Shown: positions 33,256-42,145 of the stretch, piece by piece
How the letters are laid out: each line of letters opens with the position of its first letter
How positions within the stretch are numbered: the stretch's first letter is position 1
Assembly: GCF_001507335.1 (NCBI RefSeq)
Contig: NZ_LMAH01000007.1
Span: 167,032 to 231,031 of the forward strand
From: Chryseobacterium sp. JAH
GTDB lineage: Bacteria; Bacteroidota; Bacteroidia; Flavobacteriales; Weeksellaceae
Direction of reading: 5' to 3'
DNA length: 64,000 nt
Made by a program: the position numbers and the translations under genes
The notes under the pieces: model-generated
What the model saw: only the letters and a program-made list of their open reading frames with translations
What the model was told of the DNA's origin: nothing
Databases searched by the model: none

Positions 33256-34524
33256 GTGAATATTCTATTTAGTAAAGATACATGGCAGGAAATTTATTAT
33301 TCTTTGAGAAATAATAAGCTTCGTACCTTTCTTACCATGATTGGCGTAGGATGGGGAATGTTTCTCTATGTGAGTCTTCTGGGTGCTGCAAAGGGCATGG
33401 AAAATGGTTTTGATAAACTTTTTTCGGGATTTGCAACCAATACCATTTTTCTGTGGGCACAAAATACTTCTATACCTTACGACGGCTTTCCAAAAGGGAG
33501 AGAAATGGATCTGCATCTTTCAGATATTGATCTATTGCAACGAAAAGTATCGCAGGTGGATTATATTTCCCCGCAAAATTCGCGTGGTAATTTCGGAACT
33601 GCAGGCGAGCAGATGTCAAGAAACGGAAAATATGCTACTTACACACTGACTGGAGATTCACCCATCGGAAATAAAATTTCAGAGAAAAAACTGATCTTCG
33701 GAAGATATTTAAATGATGCTGATTTATCTCAAAATAAAAATGTAGCCGTCATCGGAGAAGAGATTTACAAAAACTTTTTTGACGCGAAGAAAAATGAAAA
33801 TCCACTTGGGAAATCCATTAATGTAAAAGGGGTTTTCTTTAACGTTATCGGGGTTTTCAGGGTGAAAAGAGGCGGCCCCATGGAAAATGACCGAACTGTC
33901 TATATTCCGCTTTCTTCTTTTACTAGATTATTCAATAACGGGGATAAAATTGATGTTTTTTCGGTGGTAAGTAAGCCGGATGCTGAGGTAAGTGAAGTGG
34001 AAGTAAAAATTAAAGACGTTTTAAAAAATAAAAACAAAGTTTCCCCTGAAGATACCAATGCTTTTGGAAGTTTCAACCTCGGAAAGGAATTTAAAAAATT
34101 AACCGGATTTCTAGACGGAATGCAGCTTTTAACCATCATCGTAGGAACTTTAACAATTCTTGCCGGAGTAATTGCCATTTCAAATATCCTTCTGATTACC
34201 GTTAAGGAAAGAACCAAAGAAATCGGAATCAGAAGAGCACTAGGGGCTAAACCTTCAGAAGTCCGCAATCAGATTCTGCTTGAAAGCGTAGTAATTACGC
34301 TGTCCTCGGGTCTTTTAGGGTTTATTTTCGGAATACTTTTGCTGATGGGATTGGATTTGGCAACGCAAGGTCAGGACGAGTTTCCATTCTACAATCCAAC
34401 TGTCAATTACGGAAACGTTTTTTCAGCCATGTCTGTAATGGTTTTCTTAGGCCTGATCATCGGAATGATTCCTGCGCAGAGAGCTGTGAAAATACGACCG
34501 ATAGAGGCGTTGAGATCAGAGTAG
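33256..34524 (+). CDS. Second MacB-like ABC transporter permease (FtsX fold)
   Basis: The 422-residue protein is a paralogue of the previous permease: N-terminal helix (about 20-45, LRTFLTMIGVGWGMFLYV), MacB-PCD domain, three C-terminal helices, EIGIRRALGAKPSEV and the terminal AVKIRPIEALRSE. The start is GTG at 33256, giving MNILFSKDTWQEIYYSLR. Both permeases having the same topology suggests a heterodimer. A short AT-rich spacer with ATTTGAAAATTTGATAATG repeats precedes it. Confidence 0.88.
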   Translation: MNILFSKDTWQEIYYSLRNNKLRTFLTMIGVGWGMFLYVSLLGAAKGMENGFDKLFSGFATNTIFLWAQNTSIPYDGFPKGREMDLHLSDIDLLQRKVSQVDYISPQNSRGNFGTAGEQMSRNGKYATYTLTGDSPIGNKISEKKLIFGRYLNDADLSQNKNVAVIGEEIYKNFFDAKKNENPLGKSINVKGVFFNVIGVFRVKRGGPMENDRTVYIPLSSFTRLFNNGDKIDVFSVVSKPDAEVSEVEVKIKDVLKNKNKVSPEDTNAFGSFNLGKEFKKLTGFLDGMQLLTIIVGTLTILAGVIAISNILLITVKERTKEIGIRRALGAKPSEVRNQILLESVVITLSSGLLGFIFGILLLMGLDLATQGQDEFPFYNPTVNYGNVFSAMSVMVFLGLIIGMIPAQRAVKIRPIEALRSE

Positions 34525-34833
34525 GTTGTTAAAGAGTCAGGGTAAAAGTAAAAAAAACCGAAAGGAAGGAATAAGATAAAAGTAAAAAGAGCCAAGTGTG
34601 ATCTGACGTTTTACGAAGTCTCTTCGAATAAATAATAATTCATGAAAGGACGATCTAAACAAACACAGGGTGAAACCCTGTAATTTGAAAAAGAAATTAA
34701 CATAAACCCTGAATCGAAAATTAGACGTAGTCAAGGGGCGAAATCAAAGGAAGGGAGAAACCTAATTATATAATTATAAATTGTAGTTAATCACAATTCA
34801 ATTTAAATAAAAATTAAAAAAAATAAACTATAT
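34525..34833. other. 309-bp gene-free stretch before the adaptor gene
   Basis: No gene is credible. A hairpin ACAGGGT-GAA-ACCCTGT lies at 34664-34681. The words TAAAAGTAAAAAGAGCCAAG (34575-34594) recur in the palindrome near 10.1 kb and on the other strand near 26.55 kb, so this is a dispersed repeat. The adaptor may have its own promoter here. Confidence 0.45.
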
Positions 34834-36030
34834 ATGAAAAAGAAGTTCAGCTGGAAGAAAGCGATCTACATCGTCCTCGGAATTATTTTCGCAGGCGTCC
34901 TTATCATGGGAATCAGATATCTGGTGAAATCAAATTCTAAGGAAAGTGTAACCTTTTTAACGAGAAAGCCTACCGTTCAGAATATGGATGATAAAGTAAT
35001 GGCAACAGGGAAAATTGTTCCTAAGGAAGAAATCGAAATCAAACCCAATATTGCAGGCATTATCGATAAAATCTTGGTTGATGAAGGAGATAGGGTAGAA
35101 GCAGGTCAGCTGATTGCTACAGTAAAAATCATTCCTAATATTGCTGAGGTAAACAATGCTCAGCAGGAAGTGATGAATTCTCAGCTTCAGATCAGCAATG
35201 CAAAGATGAATGTTGAAAATATGCAAAAACAGTTTGCTATGCAGCAAAAACTGTTTAGTCAGGGAGTGATTTCAAAACAGGAATATTTAAATTCTCAGCA
35301 GCAGTTGTTTGCTCAACAACAGGGTTTGAAAAACGCCAATCAGCAGCTTCAGACTGCGCAAAAAAGATTACAGATTGTAAAGACAGGGGCAACTCCTGAA
35401 TTGCAGGGGCTGGCAACGACTCAGATTCGTTCAAAAGCTTCAGGAACCGTTCTTGAAGTCCCTGTAAAAGTGGGAAGTCAGGTGATTGAAGCCAACTCTT
35501 TCAACGCAGGAACTACTATCTGTTCGATTGCGGATCTTAATTCATTGATTTTCCAAGGGGAAATTGATGAGGCGCAAGCCGGAAAACTGAAGCAGGGAAT
35601 GGATATGAACATCGTGATCGGAGCGTTGCAGAATAAATCTTTCCCTGGAAGGCTGACGATGATCGCTCCAAAAGGAAAAGATACCAATGGAACCATAAAA
35701 TTCCCGGTTGAAGGTGATGTTGATAATCCAAACAATGAGTACATCAGAGCAGGATTTTCAGCAAACGGAGAGATTGTGATGAGTTCTCAGAAAAACGCTT
35801 TGTTGTTGGATGAATCTTTGATTCAGTACGAAAAAGTCGGTGGCAAAGACAAGTCTTTTGTTGAGGTAAAACAGAAGGATGGGAAATTCAAAAAAGTCTT
35901 TGTAAAATTAGGAGCGAGTGACGGTATCAATGTTCAGATTCTATCAGGAATTGACAAAAATGCCGAAGTAAAAGTCTGGAATCCTTCTGATAAAGATAAA
36001 GAAGAATTAAAGGAGAAAGCGAAGAAATAG
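34834..36030 (+). CDS. Periplasmic adaptor protein of the ABC efflux system (MacA/HlyD-like)
   Basis: The 398-residue protein has one N-terminal transmembrane helix (about 11-29), the first barrel-sandwich half (KIVPKEEIEIKPNIAGIID, about 55-80), a long alpha-hairpin rich in Gln and Ala (about 105-190), and the second half (IRSKASGTVLEVPVKVGSQV, about 192-212), followed by a beta-barrel domain (FQGEIDEAQAGKLKQGMDM). It would bridge the inner-membrane ABC subunits and an outer-membrane factor. It is last in the ATPase-permease-permease-adaptor order, with a terminator after it. Confidence 0.9.
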   Translation: MKKKFSWKKAIYIVLGIIFAGVLIMGIRYLVKSNSKESVTFLTRKPTVQNMDDKVMATGKIVPKEEIEIKPNIAGIIDKILVDEGDRVEAGQLIATVKIIPNIAEVNNAQQEVMNSQLQISNAKMNVENMQKQFAMQQKLFSQGVISKQEYLNSQQQLFAQQQGLKNANQQLQTAQKRLQIVKTGATPELQGLATTQIRSKASGTVLEVPVKVGSQVIEANSFNAGTTICSIADLNSLIFQGEIDEAQAGKLKQGMDMNIVIGALQNKSFPGRLTMIAPKGKDTNGTIKFPVEGDVDNPNNEYIRAGFSANGEIVMSSQKNALLLDESLIQYEKVGGKDKSFVEVKQKDGKFKKVFVKLGASDGINVQILSGIDKNAEVKVWNPSDKDKEELKEKAKK

Positions 36031-36054
36031 TTTTTTTAGTTTAATTTGAAAAGC

Positions 36055-36084
36055 AAAAGTCCCGGATATTCTGGGACTTTTTTT
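36055..36084 (+). terminator. Terminator after the adaptor gene
   Basis: AAAAGTCCC and GGGACTTTT form a perfect 9-bp stem followed by T7. Confidence 0.85.
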
Positions 36085-36148
36085 ATTAAATACGTAAACC
36101 GGATAAATTATTTTCCTAAGTTTTCTTTAACCGAAACTCAGTTGAGAA

Positions 36149-36442
36149 CTAGCTCAAAAACTTAATTTCTTTATCCTTAAATTTATTTTTCACCACCAAT
36201 TTATTCATTGTTTTCAACATTTGTCGGCGAAGTTTGGCTAATTTTCTCACGTTTTTATCTTCGCTGTAATCAAAAATATTATCCTTGAAACTGAATGTGT
36301 CACCATCTTTGAACGTGATGTTATTTTTTTTCAACTCACGCTGTATCATAAGATTGGTCATGCTTTTTAGGATTAAATATTCAGATTTACCAAGAGATTT
36401 TAAAGAATTGAGCAATTGTTTTTTGTATTTTTTCTTTCCCAT
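36149..36442 (-). CDS. Small basic protein of unknown function
   Basis: The 97-residue protein is very rich in Lys (MGKKKYKKQLLNSLKSLGKSE) and contains helical segments (LILKSMTNLMIQRELKKNN and VRKLAKLRRQMLKTMNKL) without cysteine or a signal peptide. Nucleic-acid or ribosome binding is possible but only suggested by charge. No neighbour gives a hint; it lies between two convergent-looking units. Confidence 0.45.
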   Translation of the reverse strand: MGKKKYKKQLLNSLKSLGKSEYLILKSMTNLMIQRELKKNNITFKDGDTFSFKDNIFDYSEDKNVRKLAKLRRQMLKTMNKLVVKNKFKDKEIKFLS

Positions 36443-36682
36443 AATTCAGACTATTTTTTCCTTTTTAAGATTTGTTCAAATATATATTTTTCTTAAGAAA
36501 CTTTTTAAAATTAGTCAAAATTTATTCTTCATTCTCTACAAAACACAATCTTAACGAATTTTAAGAATTCCCCTTACTGTGATTGAGAAGCAAATTTCTT
36601 TGAAATACCTTTTAAATGCTGAATGATTAATCAATTATAAATTAATGGGTTGATTGATAACGAATAATTCTCTGAAATTCCG

Positions 36683-36690
36683 TATTTTTG
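36683..36690 (+). promoter_or_regulatory. Probable -7 element of glyA
   Basis: TATTTTTG matches TAnnTTTG 29 bases before the glyA start. The nearest TTG (36654-36656) is 26 bases away, slightly beyond the usual 17-23. Two ATCTAAAA-type copies follow between the box and the ATG. Confidence 0.5.
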
Positions 36691-36719
36691 ACACTCAAAA
36701 TCTAAAAATCTAAAAGTAA

Positions 36720-37985
36720 ATGGACATTATTTTTGACCTTATCGAAAAAGAAAGAGAAAGACAATCCCACGGATTAGAGCTGATTGCTTCAGAAAACTTT
36801 GTTTCTGAAAACGTAATGAAAGCCATGGGAAGTGTATTGACTAATAAATATGCAGAAGGATACCCCGGAAAAAGATATTACGGAGGTTGTGAAGTGGTAG
36901 ATGAGGTTGAGACGTTGGCAATCGAAAGAGCAAAACAGCTTTTCGGGGTCGACTATGTAAATGTTCAGCCACATTCTGGTTCTCAGGCAAATGCTGCAAT
37001 TTATCTGGCAGTTTTAAAACCGGGAGACAAAATCATGGGGATGGATCTTTCGATGGGTGGTCACCTTACTCACGGTTCTGCGGTGAATTTCTCAGGAATT
37101 CAGTATGATGTAGTTTCCTACGGGGTGCAGCAGGAGACAGGTTTGATTGATTATGATCAGATGAGAGAAGTGGCATTGAGAGAAAGACCCAAAATGTTAA
37201 TTGCAGGATTTTCAGCATACTCAAGAGATTTAGATTATGCGAAATTCAGAGAAGTTGCAGACGAGATCGGCGCTACACTTTGGGCAGATATTGCACACCC
37301 TGCAGGTTTGGTAGCAAAAGGTCTTTTAAATAATCCATTCGAACATTGCCATGTAGTGACAACAACAACTCACAAGACTTTGAGAGGTCCAAGAGGGGGA
37401 ATGATCATGATGGGGAAAGATTTTGAAAATACGTATGGACACAAAACTCCAAAAGGAGAAATCAAGCAGATGAGTCAGGTTTTAGACGGAGCAGTATTCC
37501 CGGGAATACAGGGTGGTCCTCTGGAGCACGTTATCGGTGCAAAAGCTGTAGCATTTGCTGAAGCGATTGATGATCAGTTCTTGACGTATGCTAAGCAGGT
37601 GCAATCTAATGCTCAGGCTTTATCCAAAGCAATGGTCGGGTTAGGTTTTGACATTGTAAGCGGTGGAACAGATAATCACCTAATGCTGGTTGACCTTAGA
37701 AATAAGGGCGTAAACGGAAAAGAAACTGAAAAAGCTTTGGTAAAAGCGGATATTACTTGTAATAAAAATATGGTTCCTTTTGATGATAAATCTCCGTTTA
37801 CCACTTCTGGGATCAGATTGGGAACTGCAGCAATCACCACAAGAGGTCTTAAAGAAAATGATATGAATACAATCGCAGAGTTAATTTCTGAAGTGGTTGA
37901 TAATATCAAAAACGAAGAAGTAATTTCTGGTGTAAGAAAAAAAGTAAACGGATTGATGGAAGGCAAAGCTTTGTTCAACTATTAA
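36720..37985 (+). CDS. glyA: Serine hydroxymethyltransferase
   Basis: This 421-residue PLP enzyme interconverts serine and glycine with tetrahydrofolate and feeds one-carbon metabolism. Motifs: [19 protein letters not shown] (about 21-39), [14 protein letters not shown] (about 50-63), the PLP lysine in [14 protein letters not shown] (about 218-231), and the later [10 protein letters not shown] and [16 protein letters not shown]. It is full length with a fold-type I layout and cytoplasmic. Confidence 0.97.
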   Translation: MDIIFDLIEKERERQSHGLELIASENFVSENVMKAMGSVLTNKYAEGYPGKRYYGGCEVVDEVETLAIERAKQLFGVDYVNVQPHSGSQANAAIYLAVLKPGDKIMGMDLSMGGHLTHGSAVNFSGIQYDVVSYGVQQETGLIDYDQMREVALRERPKMLIAGFSAYSRDLDYAKFREVADEIGATLWADIAHPAGLVAKGLLNNPFEHCHVVTTTTHKTLRGPRGGMIMMGKDFENTYGHKTPKGEIKQMSQVLDGAVFPGIQGGPLEHVIGAKAVAFAEAIDDQFLTYAKQVQSNAQALSKAMVGLGFDIVSGGTDNHLMLVDLRNKGVNGKETEKALVKADITCNKNMVPFDDKSPFTTSGIRLGTAAITTRGLKENDMNTIAELISEVVDNIKNEEVISGVRKKVNGLMEGKALFNY

Positions 37986-38058
37986 TAGGCTTTTGGCAGG
38001 ATCTTTCGCACTTAGAAAAGTTCAGTGAGAAAGGTTTTTGCTTTAAATAGATAATAAA

Positions 38059-38088
38059 GAGGCGCAAATTATTTTGCACCTCTTTTTT
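38059..38088 (+). terminator. Terminator of glyA
   Basis: GAGGCGCAAA and TTTGCACCTC form a 10-bp stem with one C-A mismatch, followed by T6. Confidence 0.7.
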
Positions 38089-38104
38089 GCAAATTGTAAT
38101 TTTG

Positions 38105-38198
38105 AACTATCAACTATCAACTATCAACTATCAACTATCAACTATCAACTATCAACTATCAACTATCAACTATCAACTATCAACTATCAACTATCAAC
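38105..38198 (+). repeat. Heptamer tandem repeat (AACTATC, 13 perfect copies) before recX
   Basis: Thirteen uninterrupted AACTATC units fill 38105-38195, then AAC; the recX ATG is at 38200. The unit length is not a multiple of 3, and the repeat is free of stop codons in more than one frame, which creates an artificial upstream extension of the reading frame (NYQLSTI repeated). Copy-number change by slippage is possible. Confidence 0.95.
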
Positions 38199-38199
38199 C

Positions 38200-38667
38200 A
38201 TGCAGCCGGAAAAAAAACTTTTCACTTTTGAAGAAACCAAACAGAAACTGGTTAATTATTGCGTATATCAGGATCGCTGTCATGCTGAAGTTGAGCAGAA
38301 AATGAGAGAATTTGTGTTGATTCCCGAGGCGAAGGAAGAAATTATTCTGTATTTGTTAAAAGAAAATTATCTGAATGAAGAACGGTTTACCCGAAGTTAC
38401 ATTCGTGGGAAATTTAATATCAAACATTGGGGGAAAACAAAAATCAAGATGCATCTGAAGCAGAAAGGCATTACAGAAAAGTTAATAACCCGTTGCTATG
38501 ACGAAATTGATGAAGATGATTACATTAAAACAATCCAAAGGTTATACGAAAATTATGAATCTAGACTAACGGGTTTGAAAGATTATCAAAAAAAATCAAA
38601 AACGATTAAATATCTTTTAGGCAGAGGTTTTGAGTATGAGAATATTTTGCAGGTGCTTGATCATTAA
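38200..38667 (+). CDS. recX: RecX family regulator of RecA
   Basis: From the ATG at 38200 the protein has 155 residues and the all-helical RecX pattern: an N-terminal TFEETKQKLVNYCVYQDRC, then YLLKENYLNEERFTRSYIRG (about 56-75), WGKTKIKMHLKQKGI (about 81-95) and a C-terminal IKYLLGRGFEYENIL. It inhibits or modulates RecA filaments. The longer open frame through the heptamer repeat is not a plausible protein start. Expression could depend on the repeat length next to its ribosome-binding region. Confidence 0.88.
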   Translation: MQPEKKLFTFEETKQKLVNYCVYQDRCHAEVEQKMREFVLIPEAKEEIILYLLKENYLNEERFTRSYIRGKFNIKHWGKTKIKMHLKQKGITEKLITRCYDEIDEDDYIKTIQRLYENYESRLTGLKDYQKKSKTIKYLLGRGFEYENILQVLDH

Positions 38668-38770
38668 CACAAGAATTATTTAAGAAAGGTAAAACTTTAC
38701 AACTGCCATTAGAAATTCTCATTCAGTTTATGCTAACTATCTCATTTTATATTGTACATCATTTTTAAGC

Positions 38771-38824
38771 TGTCATCTTGAGCCCATCAAACGAACTGTC
38801 ATCCTAAGCCTGTCGAAGGAGGTG
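38771..38824. repeat. Dispersed GTCATCCT-AGCCTGTCGAAGGA repeat, two copies
   Basis: TGTCATCTTGAGCCCATCAA and TGTCATCCTAAGCCTGTCGA follow one another. The same family recurs at 41125-41175. Confidence 0.7.
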
Positions 38825-39100
38825 CCTGGGAAATTTTTTATTAAGTTCTAAGGCAAAGCTGATTTTTTTAGTAAAATAAGATTTCGGCGCAGTTTTTGCA
38901 ATCAAAAATTTTCAGGAAAACTCATTTTTACAATAATCTTTATCATAATGAGAATTATGTGTAAATAAAGTGTAACTTTTTAATTATTGTAAATTATTGA
39001 GAAGCATATATTTACATGATGATAATATTAAATTTTGTTATCATAGTATACACATAATAATTCTCTGTGATAAGTCATTTTTTTATAAAAATAATATGAT

Positions 39101-39108
39101 TACCTTTG
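39101..39108 (+). promoter_or_regulatory. Probable -7 element of the polysaccharide locus
   Basis: TACCTTTG followed by CC matches TAnnTTTG, 29 bases before the first gene. No TTG is at the expected -33 position. Confidence 0.5.
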
Positions 39109-39137
39109 CCAAATATAACAAAACACCAAAATGTTGA

Positions 39138-41135
39138 ATGAAAAAGCTTAGTGACGCTTTTAATGCTCTCTATAATGGGGATAATATTCTAAAACTAACA
39201 GAATTAAGATATATCCCTAGATGGATAGTTATTATTATCGATATTTCCATTATTTTAATGTCAATATTTTTGTCGTATGTTTTTTTGGAAGAACTCCATG
39301 TACAGGTGAATTTTCCAGCTCATCGTTGGGAAAAAAGAATGTTTCTTATTGCGGTTAATCTGCTGTTTATGTTTGTTTTTAAGACCTATGCGGGGATTAT
39401 CAGGCATTCTACTTTTTTTGATTTTTTTAAAATTATTCTTGCATCTGGAAGTACGTTGTTTACGTTGATTCTCATTAGCTTTTTATTTGAGATTTTTGCA
39501 GGTAAGCCATTGTATTTATATCCATCTCTTTTTCTTTACTTTTTCGTGTCTGTGTCAATGATGTTTTTTTTCAGAATGCTCATTAAGCAGGTTTTTAATC
39601 TTTTAATCGATTATAAAGGGTCTTCTTCAAAAACCAAGGTGGCGGTTGTTGGGGTGGGAGACGCTTCTGTGTCTTTGGCCAGAGCTATTCTTCATAATCC
39701 CAATTACCCGTATCGTTTAGCTGGGTTTCTTACAAAAAGGTCAGATTCTAATAAAGCGGTGTTGCTCGGACATAAAATTTATAATATCGATTATTTTTTT
39801 CATAACCCAAATATTATCAGCCAGTTTGATGCGGTATTGATTATTAAAGAGATCATGTCAAAACATGAGCTTGAAGAGTGGATGACCTTGGCATTAGATA
39901 ATGGTTTAAAAGTACTGAAGGCTCCTACCGTAAGTAAGATGAGGGATTCTGATTTAGTGGGGGGGATTCGTCAGCTTCAGATTGAAGATTTACTGAACAG
40001 AAAACCTATTAAAATTGAGAATACAGATGTTATTATCAGACATGCTGAAAAAAATATTTTAGTAACGGGGGGTGCGGGTTCTATTGGAAGTGAAATTGTA
40101 AGGCAGGTGGCACAATTCAGCCCTTCTCTTATTGTTGTTTTAGATCAGGCAGAGTCTCCGTTGTATGAATTGGAACTGGAATTACTAGAGAAATTTCCGG
40201 AACAGAAATTCAAGTTTGTGCTTGCGGATATTTCCAATATTTACAGATTAGAAAAATTATTTGAGATCTATCAGTTTTCAATGGTGTACCATGCTGCTGC
40301 GTATAAGCATGTTCCCTTAATTGAAGAAAACCCACATGAAGCTATTTTTGTGAATGTTTTGGGAACAAGGAATGTGGCTTTGCTTTCAAAAAAATATAAG
40401 GTCAACAGGTTTGTTATGGTTTCTACAGATAAGGCTGTGAATCCTACCAATGTGATGGGAGCCTCAAAAAGAACCGCTGAATTATTCGTGCAGTCCTTGC
40501 AGAATTCTGAAGGGAATATCACGAAATTTATTACGACCCGTTTTGGGAATGTATTAGGATCCAATGGTTCGGTGATTCCTCATTTCAAAAAGCAGATAGA
40601 AAAAGGAGGTCCTGTTACGATTACCCATCCTGATATTATCAGATATTTCATGACGATTCCGGAAGCTTGTGAGCTGGTTCTTCAGGCGGGAACAATGGGA
40701 GGGGGTGGTGAGATCTATGTGTTTGATATGGGAGATCCTGTCAAGATTTTAGATTTAGCGAAGAGAATGATTAAATTGTCAGGTTTCACACCTGATTTGG
40801 ATATTAAAATTAAATTCATAGGATTGCGTCCTGGTGAGAAGTTATATGAGGAATTGTTGAGCAATGATGCCAAAACAGTTCCTACACATCATGAGAAAAT
40901 CATGATCTCTAAAGATCCTACGGTGATTTTTGAAGAGATTGAGGAATTATTCGCCCAAATTATCAAATCGGCGGTAAAACGCGATAAAGTGGAGGTGGTT
41001 ACTTTATTGAAAAAGATTGTTCCTGAATTTATCAGCAACAATTCTGAATATGAAAGCTTAGATAAAAAGCAGTCAGACGGATCAGAAAATGTAAATTTAG
41101 AGGTACAGAATACTATAGAGTCAATGTCATCCTGA
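39138..41135 (+). CDS. Membrane UDP-sugar 4,6-dehydratase / polysaccharide biosynthesis protein (CapD/WbpM/PglF type)
   Basis: The 665-residue protein has about four N-terminal helices (near 30-50, 68-85, 97-120, 133-150), a Rossmann-like linker (VAVVGVGDASVSLARA) and a C-terminal SDR domain. The SDR domain has VTGGAGSIGSE (about 311-321), DISN, and the TDKAVNPTNVMGASKR region (about 431-446). It probably converts UDP-GlcNAc to the 4-keto-6-deoxy sugar on the inner membrane. Its last codons (Met-Ser-Ser-stop) lie inside a dispersed repeat. It is the first gene of the locus. Confidence 0.9.
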   Translation: MKKLSDAFNALYNGDNILKLTELRYIPRWIVIIIDISIILMSIFLSYVFLEELHVQVNFPAHRWEKRMFLIAVNLLFMFVFKTYAGIIRHSTFFDFFKIILASGSTLFTLILISFLFEIFAGKPLYLYPSLFLYFFVSVSMMFFFRMLIKQVFNLLIDYKGSSSKTKVAVVGVGDASVSLARAILHNPNYPYRLAGFLTKRSDSNKAVLLGHKIYNIDYFFHNPNIISQFDAVLIIKEIMSKHELEEWMTLALDNGLKVLKAPTVSKMRDSDLVGGIRQLQIEDLLNRKPIKIENTDVIIRHAEKNILVTGGAGSIGSEIVRQVAQFSPSLIVVLDQAESPLYELELELLEKFPEQKFKFVLADISNIYRLEKLFEIYQFSMVYHAAAYKHVPLIEENPHEAIFVNVLGTRNVALLSKKYKVNRFVMVSTDKAVNPTNVMGASKRTAELFVQSLQNSEGNITKFITTRFGNVLGSNGSVIPHFKKQIEKGGPVTITHPDIIRYFMTIPEACELVLQAGTMGGGGEIYVFDMGDPVKILDLAKRMIKLSGFTPDLDIKIKFIGLRPGEKLYEELLSNDAKTVPTHHEKIMISKDPTVIFEEIEELFAQIIKSAVKRDKVEVVTLLKKIVPEFISNNSEYESLDKKQSDGSENVNLEVQNTIESMSS

Positions 41136-41175
41136 GTCTGTCGAAATGAATTGTCATCCTGAGCCTGTCGAAGGA
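41125..41175. repeat. Dispersed TGTCATCCTGAG-CTGTCGAA repeat, two copies
   Basis: Copies at 41125-41144 (TGTCATCCTGAGTCTGTCGA) and 41152-41175 (TGTCATCCTGAGCCTGTCGA plus AGGA). The first copy provides the TGA stop codon of the preceding gene (41133-41135). Confidence 0.75.
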
Positions 41176-41311
41176 ACCGTCGGAAGAAATTAATTTTGGT
41201 GAAATGTAAACAGGCTCTTAAATAAAGCCCCTATAATTAAATTAAAAAAGAATATAAAACGAACAAATTTTGAAGAATAATAATCCTATTTTTGTGAAAA
41301 ATTTATTAAGA

Positions 41312-42121
41312 ATGAATTTAAAAAAATACTGCATATACGGAGTTCTGTCTTTAGCCGTATTCTCCTGTACACCTAGGCAGGAGATCAATTATATGACGGA
41401 TATTGAAAACATAGCGTTAGATAATTCTATAAAAAACAGCAGGAGTACTTTACAGCCCGGTGATCAATTAATTATCATGGTAACGGCTAAAGATATGGAC
41501 GTTGTACAGCCATTCAACCAAAATTACTCGTCAAGCGCCACGATTACTCAGTATTCTTCACCGAGTTCTAACAACCTTCCGCAACAAGTACCTGTTTCTG
41601 GACCCACATATATTGTAGATACAGACGGCAATATCACTTTCCCGCAAATTGGAATGGTGAGTACAAAAGAGGAAAATATTGAGAGTATGAAAATTAAATT
41701 GATTGATTTAATTTCTCAGTATGTAAAGAGCCCTGTAGTGGATGTAAAATTAGTCAACTTTAAGGTTTCAGTATTGGGCGAGGTTAATAGACCTGGAACG
41801 TACGTAATCCCTGATGGAGGGACAACATTATTGGGAGCATTAGGTTTGGCTGGAGATTCAACGCCTTTTGGGGTGAGAAGCAATGTGTTGATTGTTAGAA
41901 ATATTGACGGACAAATTACGAAAGGAAGGGTAGATTTGTCAAGTGCTCAGTTTATCAATTCACCGTATTATTATCTGAAGCAAAATGATATCGTCTATGT
42001 GCAGCCTAATGCAAACAGAGAAAAATCAGCAAGAGTAGATCCAAATACAGGCTTGTACATTTCGGTAGCATCTGTAATTGCCTCATTGGTCATAGGAGTT
42101 CTGGCGCTTACAAAAAATTAA
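41312..42121 (+). CDS. Polysaccharide export lipoprotein (Wza/BexD-like)
   Basis: From the ATG at 41312 the protein has 269 residues. The signal peptide ends at the lipobox AVFSC, so it is an outer-membrane lipoprotein. The polysaccharide-export domain (PES) starts at DSIKNSRSTLQPGDQLIIMV (about 41-60) and the SLBB-like repeat follows (KVSVLGEVNRPGTYVIPDGG, about 148-168). A hydrophobic C-terminal segment (VASVIASLVIGVLALTK) resembles the amphipathic/membrane helix of Wza. The earlier start at 41270 (TTG) lies upstream of the signal peptide and is not used. Confidence 0.9.
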   Translation: MNLKKYCIYGVLSLAVFSCTPRQEINYMTDIENIALDNSIKNSRSTLQPGDQLIIMVTAKDMDVVQPFNQNYSSSATITQYSSPSSNNLPQQVPVSGPTYIVDTDGNITFPQIGMVSTKEENIESMKIKLIDLISQYVKSPVVDVKLVNFKVSVLGEVNRPGTYVIPDGGTTLLGALGLAGDSTPFGVRSNVLIVRNIDGQITKGRVDLSSAQFINSPYYYLKQNDIVYVQPNANREKSARVDPNTGLYISVASVIASLVIGVLALTKN

Positions 42122-42145
42122 TACTATCAATAATCATTTTTTATA

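Larger units (their letters stand above)
38668..39137. other. 470-bp gene-free stretch before the polysaccharide locus
   Basis: It contains two copies of the GTCATC(C/T)(T)(A/G)AGCC-type dispersed repeat (38771-38820), an A/T-rich stretch, and the putative -7 element TACCTTTG at 39101-39108. No gene was found. Confidence 0.6.

Noticed and set aside
38105..38198. CRISPR-like array
   Set aside because: The repeat unit is 7 bases with no spacers and no cas genes nearby.
38074..38199. N-terminal extension of RecX through repeated NYQLSTI heptads
   Set aside because: It is only translation of the AACTATC tandem repeat; RecX similarity begins just after the ATG at 38200.
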